A DNA stretch of 64,000 nucleotides, from contig NC_030677.2 of the NCBI RefSeq assembly GCF_000004195.4, positions 203,238,213 through 203,302,212 on the forward strand. The letters are read 5' to 3'. Below, piece by piece: positions 44,730 to 57,285 of this stretch; the stretch's first letter is position 1; each line of letters begins with the position of its first letter. The DNA comes from Xenopus tropicalis (Eukaryota; Chordata; Amphibia; Anura; Pipidae). Position numbers and translations under genes: made by a program. The notes under the pieces were generated by a model that worked only from the letters and a program-made list of their open reading frames with translations, had not been told where the DNA came from and searched no databases.

Positions 44730-45570
44730 TAGCTCAAGTATGTCAACCCCCAAAATAATTTGTTGCCTAATAAAAGAAAACATAATTCCAAGCAACTTTC
44801 CAATGTGAATTTATTGAAAATGTTAAAAGTTATTTTTAAATGTAATTGCTATTGAAAGCAGCATTTGCTGAACTGGTTTTTACTTTTTTAAACAATGTTG
44901 CAAAGGTCGGTCTCCTCCAGCGAGTCAGGTCTGTCGGTCTCCCCCAGCGAGTCAGGTCTGTCGGTCTCCCCCAGCGAGTCAGGTCTGTCGGTCTCCTCCA
45001 GCGAGTCAGGTCTGTCGGTCTCCTCCAGCGAGTCAGGTCTGTCGGTCTCCTCCAGCGAGTCAGGTCTGTCGGTCTCCTCCAGCGAGTCAGGTCTGTCGGT
45101 CTCCTCCAGCGGGTCAGGTCTGTCGGTCTCCTCCAGCGAGTCAGGTCTGTCGGTCTCCTCCAGCGAGTCAGGTCTGTCGGTCTCCTCCAGCGAGTCAGGT
45201 CTGTCGGTCTCCTCCAGCGAGTCAGGTCTGTCAGTCTCCTCCAGCGAGTCAGGTCTGTCAGTCTCCTCCAGCGAGTCAGGTCTGTCAGTCTCCTCCAGCG
45301 AGTCAGGTCTGTCAGTCTCCTCCAGCGAGTCAGGTCTGTCAGTCTCCTCCAGCGAGTCAGGTCTGTCAGGCTGCTGCCTTGTGTTACATCGTTTCATATG
45401 CCAGAGCCCCCAGGGCAGGGAATAGTAAAGGACAAACACTGCTTCTAATAGCAATTATATATACAAAGTCATTACAAATTGGTAATGAATGTATATTGCA
45501 AAGTTGCTTAGAATGATGTTTTCTTTTATTAGGCAAAAAAAAAAATATTTTGGGTTGACTTGTCCTTTAA
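44730..45570. mobile_element. Fold-back element carrying a 27-bp minisatellite
   Basis: The left arm (CAAGTATGTCAACCCCCAAA, GCCTAATAAAAGAAAACAT) and right arm (ATGTTTTCTTTTATTAGGC, TTTTGGGTTGACTTGTCC) are inverted over about 150 bp. A TTAA is at 45567-45570, with a degraded partner near 44730. The centre is the 27-bp array. Confidence 0.78.
44913..45370. repeat. 27-bp minisatellite, about 17 copies
   Basis: Unit CGGTCTCCTCCAGCGAGTCA plus GGTCTGT. Since 27 is divisible by 3, several frames are open on both strands (SVSSSESGL on plus, LEETDRPDS on minus). There is no start, promoter or splice context, so it was not called as a gene. Confidence 0.95.
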
Positions 45571-46590
45571 AGCTTGAAACAGCGCTGAAACACATTAATT
45601 TACTTATAAAATAGTCCTAATCTTCCACACCACACTCTGTGCTTGTCTGTGGGCCAGAACTTCCTATTTGAGCTAGCATGGCATAACGACACACTGGTAC
45701 AATGGTTGTGCTCTTTTGTTTGAAAGGGCATTGAATGCTGGCAGGTACAACAAACACTACAAGCCAAACCATGAAGTCACTGAATTAAAACGCAGGATAG
45801 AGGCTATTTTTGTGGTGAATTCTGGCAAAATAAATGAAGAGAATCCTGATGGGTGTCTCAAAGGTTGGAAGCTGGAAACATTTAGTAATTATAAGTATAA
45901 CAAGTATTAGCGGCGGCTTCACAAAGATCAGCCTGAACAGCAAAAATAAACACAAAGAATGTTAATGACAATAAAAAGCAAATGAGTAGATTGTTTAACT
46001 AAGATAAATATGTGTACAAATGGTTTTGTACAAGAAAAGGCCAATGGGCCGTAGACTTAACGGCTATTGAGGAGCTGAAAGATGCCTCGGAGTACCATGA
46101 ACCCATCAGCTCTTCTCACTCTCCCCTGCCTCCTTTGTACTCACAGAGAGGGCTAAGGGTCTTTCTTCTCCCTCTGTTAATAGTCTATACAGTCTACAGC
46201 AGGGGTCCCCAAACTTTTTTTTTTTTTTTTACCTGTGAGCCACATTTAAATGTAAAAAAGTTGAGGAGCAACACAACACTCCCTCATGCGGTACTAGGCA
46301 ACAACAAAAGTACCGGCACACAGAGGCAATTTGCTATGGGGAACTACTGCCTCATGTTTAACGTGCAAAGAAACCACAACAACGTTTTGGGGGCGTGCCC
46401 CTTTGTCATGTGATACCACAACCACTCCCCTTTTACACTTAAATAGGCATATCAGCCCTCCCCCAGCACAACACGTACTAAAAATAAGTCTGTCCACAAA
46501 AGTCCTGAATAAAGTCCATGATACAACTAAGTACATTGTGGCAAAGTACAAACGTAAGTCCATGTTGGAACAAAAAAAATCAAATTGCCT
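45571..46590. other. No gene seen; one hAT-like end
   Basis: Only a truncated hAT-like terminus is visible at about 46199-46285 (CAGGGGTCCCCAAAC followed by a T-run and CTGTGAGCCACATTTAAATG). It matches the right end of 53618-53932, inverted. Confidence 0.45.
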
Positions 46591-46925
46591 CTAAAGCTGG
46601 CCACACACGTGGCAATTTTCGATCTTTTGTGCGACCATCAGTCATTCCCACCCTCCACTGACTTTCAGGGCTGAATCGTCAAATATGGAGGTAGAAACAA
46701 TAGGATTTCTACCTCCTTCTGCTGATTCAGCCCTGAAGGTAGATTTTGCTCAGGTGCCTTCTATGGCGCCCGGTCAAAATCTTTTAACCCGCCCGATCGG
46801 CGAGTCGACCGATATCAGCAGCCTCCTGAGATATTGGTCGCCTTGCCGAGTTGCCATACACGCACTGAATATCGTATGAAACGAGGTTTTGTACGATATT
46901 ATCTGTGCATGTATGGCCAGCTTAA
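46591..46925. mobile_element. TTAA-type MITE
   Basis: Left CTAA-AGCTGGCCACACACG, right GCATGTATGGCCAGC-TTAA (46922-46925). The ends are inverted repeats. It is a longer relative of 37612-37767. Confidence 0.7.
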
Positions 46926-47646
46926 ATGCCGGTACCTTTTTTGTTGCCTAGAAAGTAAAGACGCCCGATTTTTAGAATATGGCGAAATAGGTCCCTATCT
47001 GATTTATAGCTACTGAATCATATTGTTTTATAGGATTTGTGTTCTCAATGCCCCCAAACCTCCAACTGGCTGCAAAGCATTTGGAACAAAATCAGTTGGC
47101 TCTTTCCTACTCCCAGCCAATGGTGTGGTAAGCTTGGCACATCCAACTAGCTATAATCATATTATAACTGAATTATGCCACGCCCAGTAATCTCTGTTTC
47201 AGAACAACCGTCAGTCATAATTGTTTTAAAAAAATAGCTTTTACAGAGCTGTCAAGTTAATAGTTAAAGAAATTTACACAGCAATAAACCTTTCAGTGGG
47301 CATAATAGCAGCCACTGGGCAACTTGCCCATCCCATGAGGTTGCACTCCCACTACTTTACCACAGTCTGCGCTTCAGCAGAGTACTAGGTATCAGAGGGG
47401 TTAAATACACACACACACAATTCCCATGATAGAATGTCATGCACTGAGATGAGATGAAGAGATATTTGTAGATACAAAGCAGAAGAGAACACATTCAAAG
47501 CAGGGAAAGAATCTCACAATGATGTGATTATGTCAGGCAACTAACCAATATGGCTATGTGTAAATATCCCTATGGCACCCTCACCATTTCGGCACTAGAC
47601 TTCCCAGCACCCAGAAGTCAACAGTTTCCCAAACTGTAAGGTCAGA

Positions 47647-48121
47647 CTAAAGGTGGCCATACACAGTGTCGGACTGGGGTGCCAAGGGCCCATCAGAAAA
47701 CCTTAGACCTTAGGCCCACTCGCCCCTTCTCTGTTCACTCACTTTCTTTAGTCTTCTAATTACTTCTTTTAACATACTATTATTTATCCTTCCCTCTATT
47801 TCTTCTCATATAGAATTGAGTAATGGCCATGGTATAGGCATACAAGGCAAATGTTTGGGTGAGCAGGAGGGCCCTCTGACACCAGGGCCCACCGGGAGTT
47901 TTCCTGGTATCCTGGTGGGCTAGTCCGATACTGGCCATACATGGACAGATTTAAACTGCTGATTCATGGACAGCCTACCCACCCAATATCTGGTAGATGT
48001 TGATCAGGCAGGGTTGATTTTCCCGTAGAACTGTATCCCCCTGTTGTTGTGATCCGATCGTTTGGCCCTAGGACCAAAAGATCAGATCATTTAATGACCT
48101 TGTAATGCATGGTCATCTTAA
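47647..48121. mobile_element. TTAA-type MITE containing a nested hAT MITE
   Basis: Left CTAA-AGGTGGCCATACA and right CATGGTCATC-TTAA (48118-48121). Family motifs GTTGATCAGGCAGG and GATCGTTTGGCCCTAG follow the nested element. The host is split at GCCATACA. Confidence 0.75.
47664..47933. mobile_element. Nested hAT-type MITE with perfect 8-bp target duplication
   Basis: Termini CAGTGTCGGACTGG and CTAGTCCGATACTG. GCCATACA lies at 47656-47663 and 47934-47941, duplicated from the host MITE terminus. The insertion is therefore younger than its TTAA host. Confidence 0.92.
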
Positions 48122-48254
48122 GACTTGTGTGTGGACTCCTTGCCATGGGCACCTGTAGAAGATGCTACAAGTAACATTGAATGCACATCAGTATCCAGTA
48201 TAAAGCAAAGAGAAAATGCTCATACATCTTATGCGTCCAGGAAAAAGCCAAGTA

Positions 48255-48466
48255 AACAGTAACAGAAGTTTAACAGAGCACAAGTCACATGGCTGAAGGT
48301 ACTTGAAAAACTAAGAATATGTCCAGTCTCAAGTTAAATTTCAAAATGAAATGTAAAAAAAATTGTTTGTTCCTTTACAAAATGGATTTCAGTGTAGAAT
48401 TCTACTGGAGGAGCTTTATTAACCAATGCATTTTGAAAAAAACATGTTTCCCCGTGACATTTCTTG
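48255..48466. mobile_element. Truncated relative of the 750-bp TTAA MITE
   Basis: AACAGAGCACAAGTCACATGG, ATGGATTTCAGTGTAGAATT and AACATGTTTCCCCGTGACA match the right part of 22028-22779. No tandem duplication is present. Confidence 0.6.
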
Positions 48467-49798
48467 TGAATTCATTGCCAGCATCATTACCTGCAATTAG
48501 CACAATGGGTAGCCCCAGCCAGAAGGTTTGCTTAGGCCCCAGGGATTGCCGAATACACTTTTCATGGAGCACAATTAGCACTTTTTGCTTTGAGTAAATG
48601 TTAATCCAAATGGCAGCTGTTTGCCACTTTAGAAGCCCAGGAGATCTGTTAGAGGTTTAGCCTTTGAAGAGTAAAACTATAGAAGTTTTATGTAAACAGC
48701 CTAAAGTACCTGCCTTTATAAATCAGCCGCCGAGTGGGTCTGTGCTGGTATTTACAGTGCATACATAAATGTATCTGCTGCACCCTAGCTGCTACAACTC
48801 CCAGACACCCTGACTGCCAGGGATGCTGTGTAATTTGCTGGGGCTATATAAATAAATGATGATGATGATGAAGATGATAAAATGTACTCCGCTCAAAGCA
48901 GGTCATCAGCCGGCAAACCGATATCAAGCCGAGTTTAATGCAAAATGTATTATTGTCCATAATTATGTATATAATGGCCTGGTAGAGAACCCTGGAAAGC
49001 AAGTACAAAACATATACAATCAGTCGGATTCTGGTTCCTATGAATCAGCCTTAGGATTTAAATAAAATGACCTTTAGTGGACGCACTGGGATGAATAACG
49101 TCACAGGGAAGAAGTTGATAAATTGACAAATAGCTACTGTATTTCTTGCTTATTTATATATACATACATATGACACATTTCTCTTATCTGTAGATAGCTT
49201 GGTTACAGCATTAAAGCAGTAGCTCCAATTCTTTCTTAATCTATATTCATTGGCAAAGCAACAACAGATCTGTGCAGCTGTTTGCAGACTTTATTCTCGA
49301 GTGCAGGCCCCACCCCTGCGGAGCTAAAATCCAATGATCTATCACAAACATGTACATACTATTGCGAATTTTCTCATATCATATCTAAATATCTTAACAT
49401 ACCAGCCTGTTATTAGGGAACCGGAGGAAATCCACACAAACACAGTGAGAATATACAGACAAATCATTCTCCTGTCGGAACGGACTAAGGAATGGGTAAT
49501 GGGAAGCACCAAGATTACCAACTGTGCCACAGCACTTCTTGATTTCCTATCAGACTGTCTGTGAAATCAGAATGATTAAAAAACTCCCCCATGTGTGGAA
49601 TAAAAGATTAGCCATCCTCATTATATATATGGCAGTTAAGTCTGGATACCTGGTTCAGCAGGTTATATTGTTTGAATTATGAAGTCATACAGCAACACTT
49701 TCTTCAGCTGCAAATGCCACATCCGCACTTCCTTTATCATAAAATGAGACAATGAGGGAAGACAATGAAACAAAATTAAACATGTCCACAAGTTAACT
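48467..49798. other. No gene seen; retroelement tail
   Basis: A short retroelement-like tail is visible at about 48785-48872 (CTACAACTCCCAGACACCC ... GGGGCTATATAAATAAATG followed by (ATG)n). The rest is AT-rich and non-coding. Confidence 0.45.
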
Positions 49799-50058
49799 CT
49801 AAAGGTGGCCATACACGGTAAGATTCGCTCGCTTGGAGAGGCCACCAAGCGAGCAGATCTTCTCCCAATATGCCCACCTACAGGTTGGCGATATTGGGCA
49901 AATTTGGTTTTGCCCTAGGGCCATACGATCGAATAGGAACGATGGGTATAGGCGCCAGTCGGTTAGTAACCCATACACAGGCCGATAAGCTGCAGAATCG
50001 GTCCAAGAGACTGCTAGTCTAGAGACAGCTAGAATCGGCCCGTGTATGGCCACCTTAA
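49799..50058. mobile_element. TTAA-type MITE
   Basis: Left CTAA-AGGTGGCCATACACGG and right CCGTGTATGGCCACC-TTAA (50055-50058); the termini are near-perfect inverted repeats. Confidence 0.8.
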
Positions 50059-53000
50059 GTTAATGACTCTGTCTCTTAATATATTATAGTTTTAATGTGG
50101 TTATTGCATAAATTGTACTGAATAATATCAAACATGGAGTGAAGGTGGATATATAATACACAATGCACAATATTTTAGATTTGCAGCACCGAAACATAAA
50201 TCACACCATAGGGTACTGTCATCTCCCAAAATAACCGCAACGGGTTTTGTCACTAAATCCATTTCACGTGGATATTATATTACAGAAATACAGATATTGT
50301 TTCTATCACTTTAGAAGGTTTGCCACTTTCCCAGGGATATAACCACTAAAGAGCTGAGCTCTCCCTAATACTGTATATGTCTGTATGTGTCCATTTTCTC
50401 ATATCCCATGGAATGCGTCAGGTACTTATGAACAGAATGCCCAACATTTGGTCAGATTAAAGACTATAAAGAAAGAATATATTGGTCACAGAGCATAAGA
50501 AGACAAAGATTAAATAACAACTTTTCTCAGTATGTACTCAGTATGGCTCAGTGCTTGTATATACTACAAAAAGCTTACTATATACAACTCCAAATACTAA
50601 CATAATCCAAAAGCTTTAGTCAAAATAAATATTTATATACCCAGGCCAGATGGCTCATATCTATGTGTCCAAAAGACAGGACGGCTCAGTTCTAGGGAAG
50701 CCTCTCGGTTTAAATCTTCTCAAATTTTGCCTCGTCTGATATGGTTCAAGTTTCCTTTAGGGGAAGTCAGGTGTAAAAGACCAAGGTGGCTGAGCTTAGA
50801 CACCATATTGTGACCATAGTGAAAGCTTTAGAATCCCCTTGATAAAGGATTTTGTTCTGAAATGTAGGGGTTTATCTGCTTTTTCTATATCTGCTTTGTT
50901 GTGTCAATGTTTAATTGGTGTTATGTATACTATGCACTGGATTGTGAAACTCTTGTTTGTTAATACTTACCTGTTATATAAAGAGCATTATATGTTGACA
51001 TACCATTCACTTCCTTGACTTTACTCTCACCTTACTCTCAGTAGGTGAGCATTGAATAGTTATTTATCTTGTATCTATATCCTGTTTGCCCCTATTGGGC
51101 TGTATAAAAGAGATTCCTATTTACACCCTATTCTTTTTAATGATATTGCTTTGTGTCTGTATATGTGGTGTGCCTTCCAAAAATATATCGTTTGTCATAG
51201 CGGAAGCGTTCTCAGTTTTGAAGATATTGAGTAGTGTCTGTTACGTCCCAATGCTACACAGCTAGACTCCAACCCTACCCAGCTAGGCTCCAAATCTACC
51301 TAGTTATGCTCCAACCCTACCCAGCAAGGCTCCAACCATGCCTGGTTAAACCCCTACATGGCCCTTGCTCCAGCCCTACTGGAAGTATATATAGGTGACT
51401 CCCAATATCCTGTAGGACTATAGGACTGGTACATAAGGCATGGACACCTCACCATATGGAAGACACACCCCACAATGAAAGCAGGTGCAATCCAATATGC
51501 CAAATCAACACATGTACACACAAATACTTATAGTACAGATATTTAAAAACAAACATTCTAAAATATTTAGAATATTCTAATGTTTAAGAACTACCTCAGT
51601 GGATCTACTAGTTGTACTCTTCATGAAAACTTGACTAGAGGGTCGGGCCATAAATAGGAGCATAAACATCAGTTTCTATAGAGCACTTGCTGTAAGAAGA
51701 GCAAAAATCTGCTTTTATTGGCCGGCTCACTTCAGCAAGGGGCCGATGGATAGGGGAAAGGAGAGCAAAGCTGAAAAAATTCTTTGGGTTGAATTACAAG
51801 GAAGAATACTGCGATAATCTGGTGGATATATGTTTTGTTAGAATGATTGTTTTCAAACTATAGATCAGGCCATTCTAAACAGAGAAACCCCAAGCATTAA
51901 TAATAGAGAGAATAAAAGCTTGAATCTCAAGCAGCGCCACTGTGTAAACAAGCTAAATGCCTTCAGGCTGGATGAATAGGAAGAGGAGTCACCAGTACAT
52001 AGGGTTGGCCCTTAGTTGTAAAAATTAGACTTCACAGCCTTGTTAATTAATTGGCACAGGCTTAGGTTGGCAAAAGTATAGGCAAATACAAAGTACTGTC
52101 CCAAAAAAAAAAGACAAGGCAGGCATAACAGATAGTAAAATGAGGTAAGTAACACCAGAGAGTTATTTTGGCTATCCTCAAACCATTGTAGCATTACTTA
52201 TTAGCTAACAATCCATTTAGAAACTAAAGCAAGCAGTTCTGGGGTTCACTTAGGGTTACCACCTGTACAAGTTTTCCAAGGAACTGTCTGGTTCAGTCTC
52301 CAGTCTGATATTATGGTTATAAATCCCAGACAAAATCACCTCCAACTGTGGGCAGTTGAGATCATAGCCCTATCCACAATGTCGCCGGCCTGCCCCCTAA
52401 CATCCTGGTTCTGCCCCAAACATCATCATCCCCTGCCCTTTATGCAGCTTTTTCTGCTGGCAAATGGGACAACCCTAGGTTGACTTCTAACCTGGGGTGG
52501 GCACTTTCTTCACGTATGTTGTCCCCGTGTCTGTGTGGGTTTCCTCCATGCACTTCAAAAACATACAGGCAGGTTATTAGCTCTTTATAATATCGACCAT
52601 AATGTGTGTAACGACTGTAACCTCCACTGGGACTGATAATGAATGGTTCCTATTCTCTATAAAGTCTATTTATACAGTGCCAGCATGTTTGCATAAAGTA
52701 CTGTAGTTCTTGTTCAGCCTACAGTAGGATTCATTGTAGTCAACTGGGTGATATACCACTGCTATGAAGACACCCTATTGTAGATAAACACACATGTATA
52801 CATACATCCATATATAGTATCTACACAAACACCATATTATGTATGTTAAATATCTACTTAAAAACATCTATTTGAACAGAGTCTTGAGGAGATCATGTGC
52901 CTTTATGCCCCGGGACAGTGAGAGAAGAATGAATGCAGATAATATGTTAGGGGTGATACTTACTAAAAATGAATTAATTGCTTCTTAGTTATATTGTTAG

Positions 53001-53617
53001 AATTGTGAGCAAGAGCTGCATCTTGTGAGAAACCTGTAAAATCGATTTTCCCAAGTCTTGACATTCCGTAGAGATTGAACGCCGTTTTCTTTTCACCATA
53101 TGTGGCCAACTTATTGTACACCGATATTTTATCCAAAGTGATAGGAAAATATTAGGAGTTTCCATTTAGTTATTTATGTTCCATGTTGGCAAGTTTGTTC
53201 TAGTTGAATAAATAATTTACACTGCACTACCAGCCTATTGGGTGTTCCCAATCTGGGTCAAGGAGAACTGGCAGAAGTGCAAAAAAAAAAAGGTTTTTGG
53301 AAAAAGGGTTTTCTTTCATATTCTAGATTGTAGAAGAAAGATGCTGCAGACATAGAGCTCAGGTAAGTACTACATGAGCGTATCTTTTTTACAGAGCAAC
53401 CAAATTTAATTGTAGAACTAGCTTCCCAATCCAAAAATTGGTTTATAAACCTTAATTTACAGCTATCATCTATAGCAGAAGAACGTATTCCTGTATTTAG
53501 AGGGATCGCGGAGACCCACCTAAACAATATGGTGAATATTTTTTGGTCCTGACCCATAGGCTGAGAATCCCTGATCTAGGTAGGAGGACCTAGACTTAGA
53601 AGGTGCATCCTCTAGGG
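50059..53617. other. Long stretch without a recognised gene
   Basis: About 3.5 kb, AT-rich. A 21-bp repeat (CTCCAACCCTACCCAGC) occurs about four times at 51258-51345. A GATAAAGGATTTTGTTCTGAAATG motif lies near 50859. No coding exon could be supported. RAB27B 5' non-coding exons, if in the window, could lie here or further right. Confidence 0.45.
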
Positions 53618-53932
53618 CAGTGTTCCCCAACCAGTGGCTCAGGGGCAACATGTTGCTCACCAACCCCATGGATGTTGCTCTCACTGCCCCCAAACCAGGT
53701 AGTTATTTTTCAATTCCTGACTTGGGGGCAGGTTTTGGTTGAATAAAAACAAGATTTCCTACCAAATAAAGCCCCCTGTAAGCTGATAGGGTGCATAGAG
53801 GCCCCTAATAGCCAATCACAGCCCTTATTTGGCTCCTCCATGAACTTTTATGGTGCTTGTGTTGCTGTGTTGCTCCCCAAGTCTTTTTACATTTGACTGT
53901 GGCTCATGAGTAAGAAAGTTTGGGGACCCCTG
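53618..53932. mobile_element. hAT-type MITE
   Basis: Termini CAGTGTTCCCCAACC and GTTTGGGGACCCCTG; flanking 8-mers CTCTAGGG and CTCTAGGC differ at one base. Same family as 10468-10734 and 4508-4777. Confidence 0.85.
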
Positions 53933-55214
53933 CTCTAGGCTATATACTGTAAGCCTCCCTTTGAATCTGTACCATGAAGTACCCCAGGAAATTACAGTAT
54001 ATTAAAGTGACACCATTTAGGATGCCCAACTTGCTTAGTCTCAGCCCAAACCTTGTTACATCTGTATTATCAGATCTGCAGTAGGTTTTAGAGTGAATGG
54101 CTAAAGGGGGAAACAATGCTAGTAACAGAGGGTCCTAGGTGTTAATCATAGAAGTTAATGTGGTGTAAAAGTATCACAACATTAAAGAAAACAGAGTTCT
54201 TTCAATAGAATCTAAATGGCATTTACTCAGCAGCACCAAGCAAACATTGCGAGGAATTACTTCTAGCTGACTGTGCAAGTGGAACTCAGCAGGAATGGAC
54301 ATCGATGCTAATAATTTCTGTAATTATACACTGCTGGCCCTCTAGCGAGACACACAATAAAGACGTATGAACAAGTGGAAAATTAGGACATTACCGCTTA
54401 TTCCAAGTGATTAGGCACATGGATGGGCGCCAGGCAGTTTCACACTTCCAGGAAGGAATGCGTGCCATCCTAACGAGCCAGCGATACCCAGTAATATGAG
54501 GATGGAGATACGTCTATCACTGGTATCAGGATGGTTTCAGTTGCACCGAGTAGTACGTAGATATGCAAGGACTATGGAGTCAGGAACTTATTGGCTTACT
54601 TCTGAGAGTGAAAGATTTGCTGCTCATGGAATGCGCAATGACCTGGACACCAGATACATATGCAGCATTGTGGGCCCTCCAGCCGCCCTTGAACTACAAA
54701 CCCAAGGATTGGCCAGATCCCTTTGGCTACAGAGCATTATGGCAGAGCTAAAAAATACCTGGAGGGATGTTGCACAGATGTTACAGCTTTGGAATGTTCC
54801 CTAGATCCATGTAAATAAGTATAAATACACATATCGAGGGGACAGACACTAAATAAATGACATCTTGAGCAACTGTAGGTTTAAAGACCAGACATGACCC
54901 TCCAGCATATGTACAACTGCCCTCAGACATGAGTATCCAGCCCACTACATGTATCAGTTCATCTCAGGGGAAGCCAAAAATCCAATCTGAAGAAGTCTTC
55001 AGGAGGGTGGCAGCATCTTCCATAAGTGTTCATTAAACAATCCCTGGCTCACTACACTTCATCAAAAGAGCCATTCTACTGCAGGAAAACTATCTTCCAT
55101 GGTAGGTTCCACTGCTTTTTGATATTAGGAGCTGACACATTGGGTGTATATATTGCTTGCTACCCCACCACTCCCTGATTATATTTTTCTAATACACAAG
55201 AGCAATTAATATCC
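53933..55214. other. No gene supported
   Basis: A 102-codon frame at 54496-54804 (RLSLVSGWFQLHRVV...QLWNVP) has no recognised domain and no splice or start context; a different overlapping frame is also open. Otherwise nothing was recognised. Confidence 0.4.
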
Positions 55215-56195
55215 AATCAAATATAGCCTCAAGCACAACACTTATTGATTGCAGCATCTATAATCAGGGTTTATTGATGACACAGGACTCCTTGACTCAT
55301 ATAACACCCTATTGTAAAACAGTAGGATATTAGAAGTCACTGTTTTGATCCATGACCACTATAACTCAGCTTGCAGTCTTGTGCCTTTATATGGGCACAG
55401 AACCCCTCAGTGACTGCTAATATCCTTATCATTTACAGTAGGGGGTACATTATCCCTTATAATACATGAGTGATACTCAGAGTTCCCTGTATAACTCAGC
55501 CTGTAGCCTCGTGCCTTTATATGGTCACAGAACCCCTCAGTGACTGCTAATATCCTTATCATTTACAGTAGGGGATACAGGGCACAGTCCCTATTTGTAA
55601 GACAGGTACTCCCAGCTTTAGACTGGGCAGCAGAGGCCCACCGTGGTTGTGACAAAGTTCCCCCCTTTCAACAAAGGCCCCCTAGTAAGCGGGAGCATGC
55701 TTGGCGCAACGCATACCTTTTACCTCTTTAGTCTGAATTTTTGGGGCTGAGCAGGCAGGGGTGAGGGTCTGGGTCAGTGGGGGCCTATGAGGGCCAGGGC
55801 CCACCAGGTTTTTTTCCCATTGTCCCGCTGGCTCAGTTGGACCCTGCTTACTCCCAAGTTTTCAAGTGACAATAACCCCTTCTGAAAATTATAAGAATTT
55901 TAGGACAAGGCTGCAGAAAGGGAATTCTGGGTATCACTCATGTATTATAAAGGATAATGTACCCCCTACTGTAAATGATAAGGATAGAAAAAGTCATTGA
56001 GGGGTTCTGTAACCAAATAAAGGCACAAGGCTGCAGGGAGAGAAAGTGGTCATAGATTACAAAAGTGGCTTCTAATCCTTACTATTTTACAACAGGGCGT
56101 TATACGAGTCAGAGTCCTGTGTCATGAAAAACACTGATTATAGATGCTGAAATCAATAAGCATTCTGCTTGAGGCTATATGTGATATTTTAGGTG
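55215..56195. mobile_element. Large fold-back element with 130-bp tandem repeat and nested hAT
   Basis: Inverted arms of about 300 bp: ATATAGCCTCAAGCACAAC and GACACAGGACTCC at the left, with GAGTCCTGTGTCATG and GCTTGAGGCTATATG at the right. The left arm holds a tandem 130-bp repeat (GTGCCTTTATATGG at 55381 and 55511). A hAT insertion lies at 55615-55848. A third partial copy is at 58849-59230. Confidence 0.75.
55615..55848. mobile_element. Nested hAT-type insertion with perfect 8-bp target duplication
   Basis: TACTCCCA flanks it at 55607-55614 and 55849-55856. The ends (GCTTTAGACTGGGCAGCAG and GCTCAGTTGGACCCTGCT) are diverged members of the CAGGGTCGGACTGG family. Confidence 0.75.
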
Positions 56196-56309
56196 ACTGC
56201 CATAGCAGGGAATGAAAAGTGATTTGGTAAATTACTAAAAATCATTGGCATCAAAGCAAACAATGTGCCATTGGCCTAGGAGTGCTGTGTAAATATCTGG
56301 GCCATTTGA

Positions 56310-56410
56310 GCATTAGTATGGGGTAGGGCAAGTATGGGGCAGGGGCTAGTGCGGGGCAGGGGCTAGTATGGTGAATAGCTAGTACAGGGCAGGGCTAGTA
56401 TGGGGCAGCA
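56310..56410. repeat. Short imperfect G-rich repeats
   Basis: GGGGCAGGGGCTAGTATGG-like units of about 20 bp recur four to five times. Confidence 0.6.
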
Positions 56411-56502
56411 ATGCACATTTCTTTAGGATGTTCCAGTTTCCCCTTCCACACCCCCACAAACATACAGGCAGGCTAACTGGTTCAGTTTTGTGTGTGTGAA
56501 TG

Positions 56503-57225
56503 TAATGGGGATATTAGATTGTAAGCTCACTGGGGCAGGGACTGATGGGAATGTGATAGGGACCTTAGATTGTAAGCTCACTGGGGCAGGGACTGATGGG
56601 AGTGTGATAGGGACCTTAGATTGTAAGCTCACTGGGGCAGGGACTGATGGGAATGTGATAGGGACCTTAGATTGTAAGCTCACTGGGGCAGGGACTGATG
56701 GGAATGTGATAGGGATCTTAGACTGTAAGCTCACTGGGGCAGGGACTGATGGGAATGTGATAGGGACCTTAGATTGTAAGCTCCACTGGGGCAGGGACTG
56801 ATGGGAATGTGATAGGGACCTTAGATTGTAAGCTCCACTGGGGCAGGGACTGATGGGAATGTGATAGGGATCTTAGATTGTAAGCTCACTGGGGCAGGGA
56901 CTGATGGAAATGTGATAGGGACCTTAGATTGTAAGCTCACTGGGGCAGGGACTGATGGGAATGTGATAGGGATCTTAGACTGTAAGCTCCACTGGGGCAG
57001 GGACTGATGGGAATGTGATAGGGACCTTAGATTGTAAGCTCACTGGGGCAGGGACTGATGGGAATGTGATAGGGACCTTAGATTGTAAGCTCACTGGGGC
57101 AGGGACTGATGGGAATGGGATAGGGACCTTAGATTGTAAGCTCCACTGGGGCAGGGACTGATGGGAATGTGATAGGGACCTTAGATTGTAAGCTCACTGG
57201 GGCAGGGACTGATGGGAATGAAGTA
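56503..57225. repeat. 51-bp minisatellite, about 14 copies, derived from a SINE-like body
   Basis: Unit GATAGGGACCTTAGATTGTA plus AGCTCACTGGGGCAGGGACT plus GATGGGAATGT. One-base variants (CTCACT / CTCCACT) give 51 or 52 bp. The unit equals the AGATTGTAAGCTC...GGGGCAGGGA segment of the SINE-like element at 24670. Confidence 0.93.
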
Positions 57226-57285
57226 TAATCTTTAACGTGCTGCAGAACATGTTGCCACTATAGAAATAAAGCATTAATATACTGG
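57185..57285 (+). mobile_element. SINE-like tail after the 51-bp array
   Basis: The last array unit runs into GTGCTGCAGAACATGTTGCC and ACTATAGAAATAAAGC, the same type of tail as at 57875-57970 (GCGCTACAGAATATGTTGG). The array therefore sits inside a retroelement. Confidence 0.65.

Noticed and set aside
44888..45454. Open frames of up to 200 codons across the 27-bp array, on both strands
   Set aside because: A 27-bp unit without stops is open in several frames. Both strands are open equally and the array sits inside a fold-back transposable element.
54496..54804. 102-codon plus-strand frame
   Set aside because: No domain was recognised, a second overlapping frame is also open, and there is no promoter or splice evidence.
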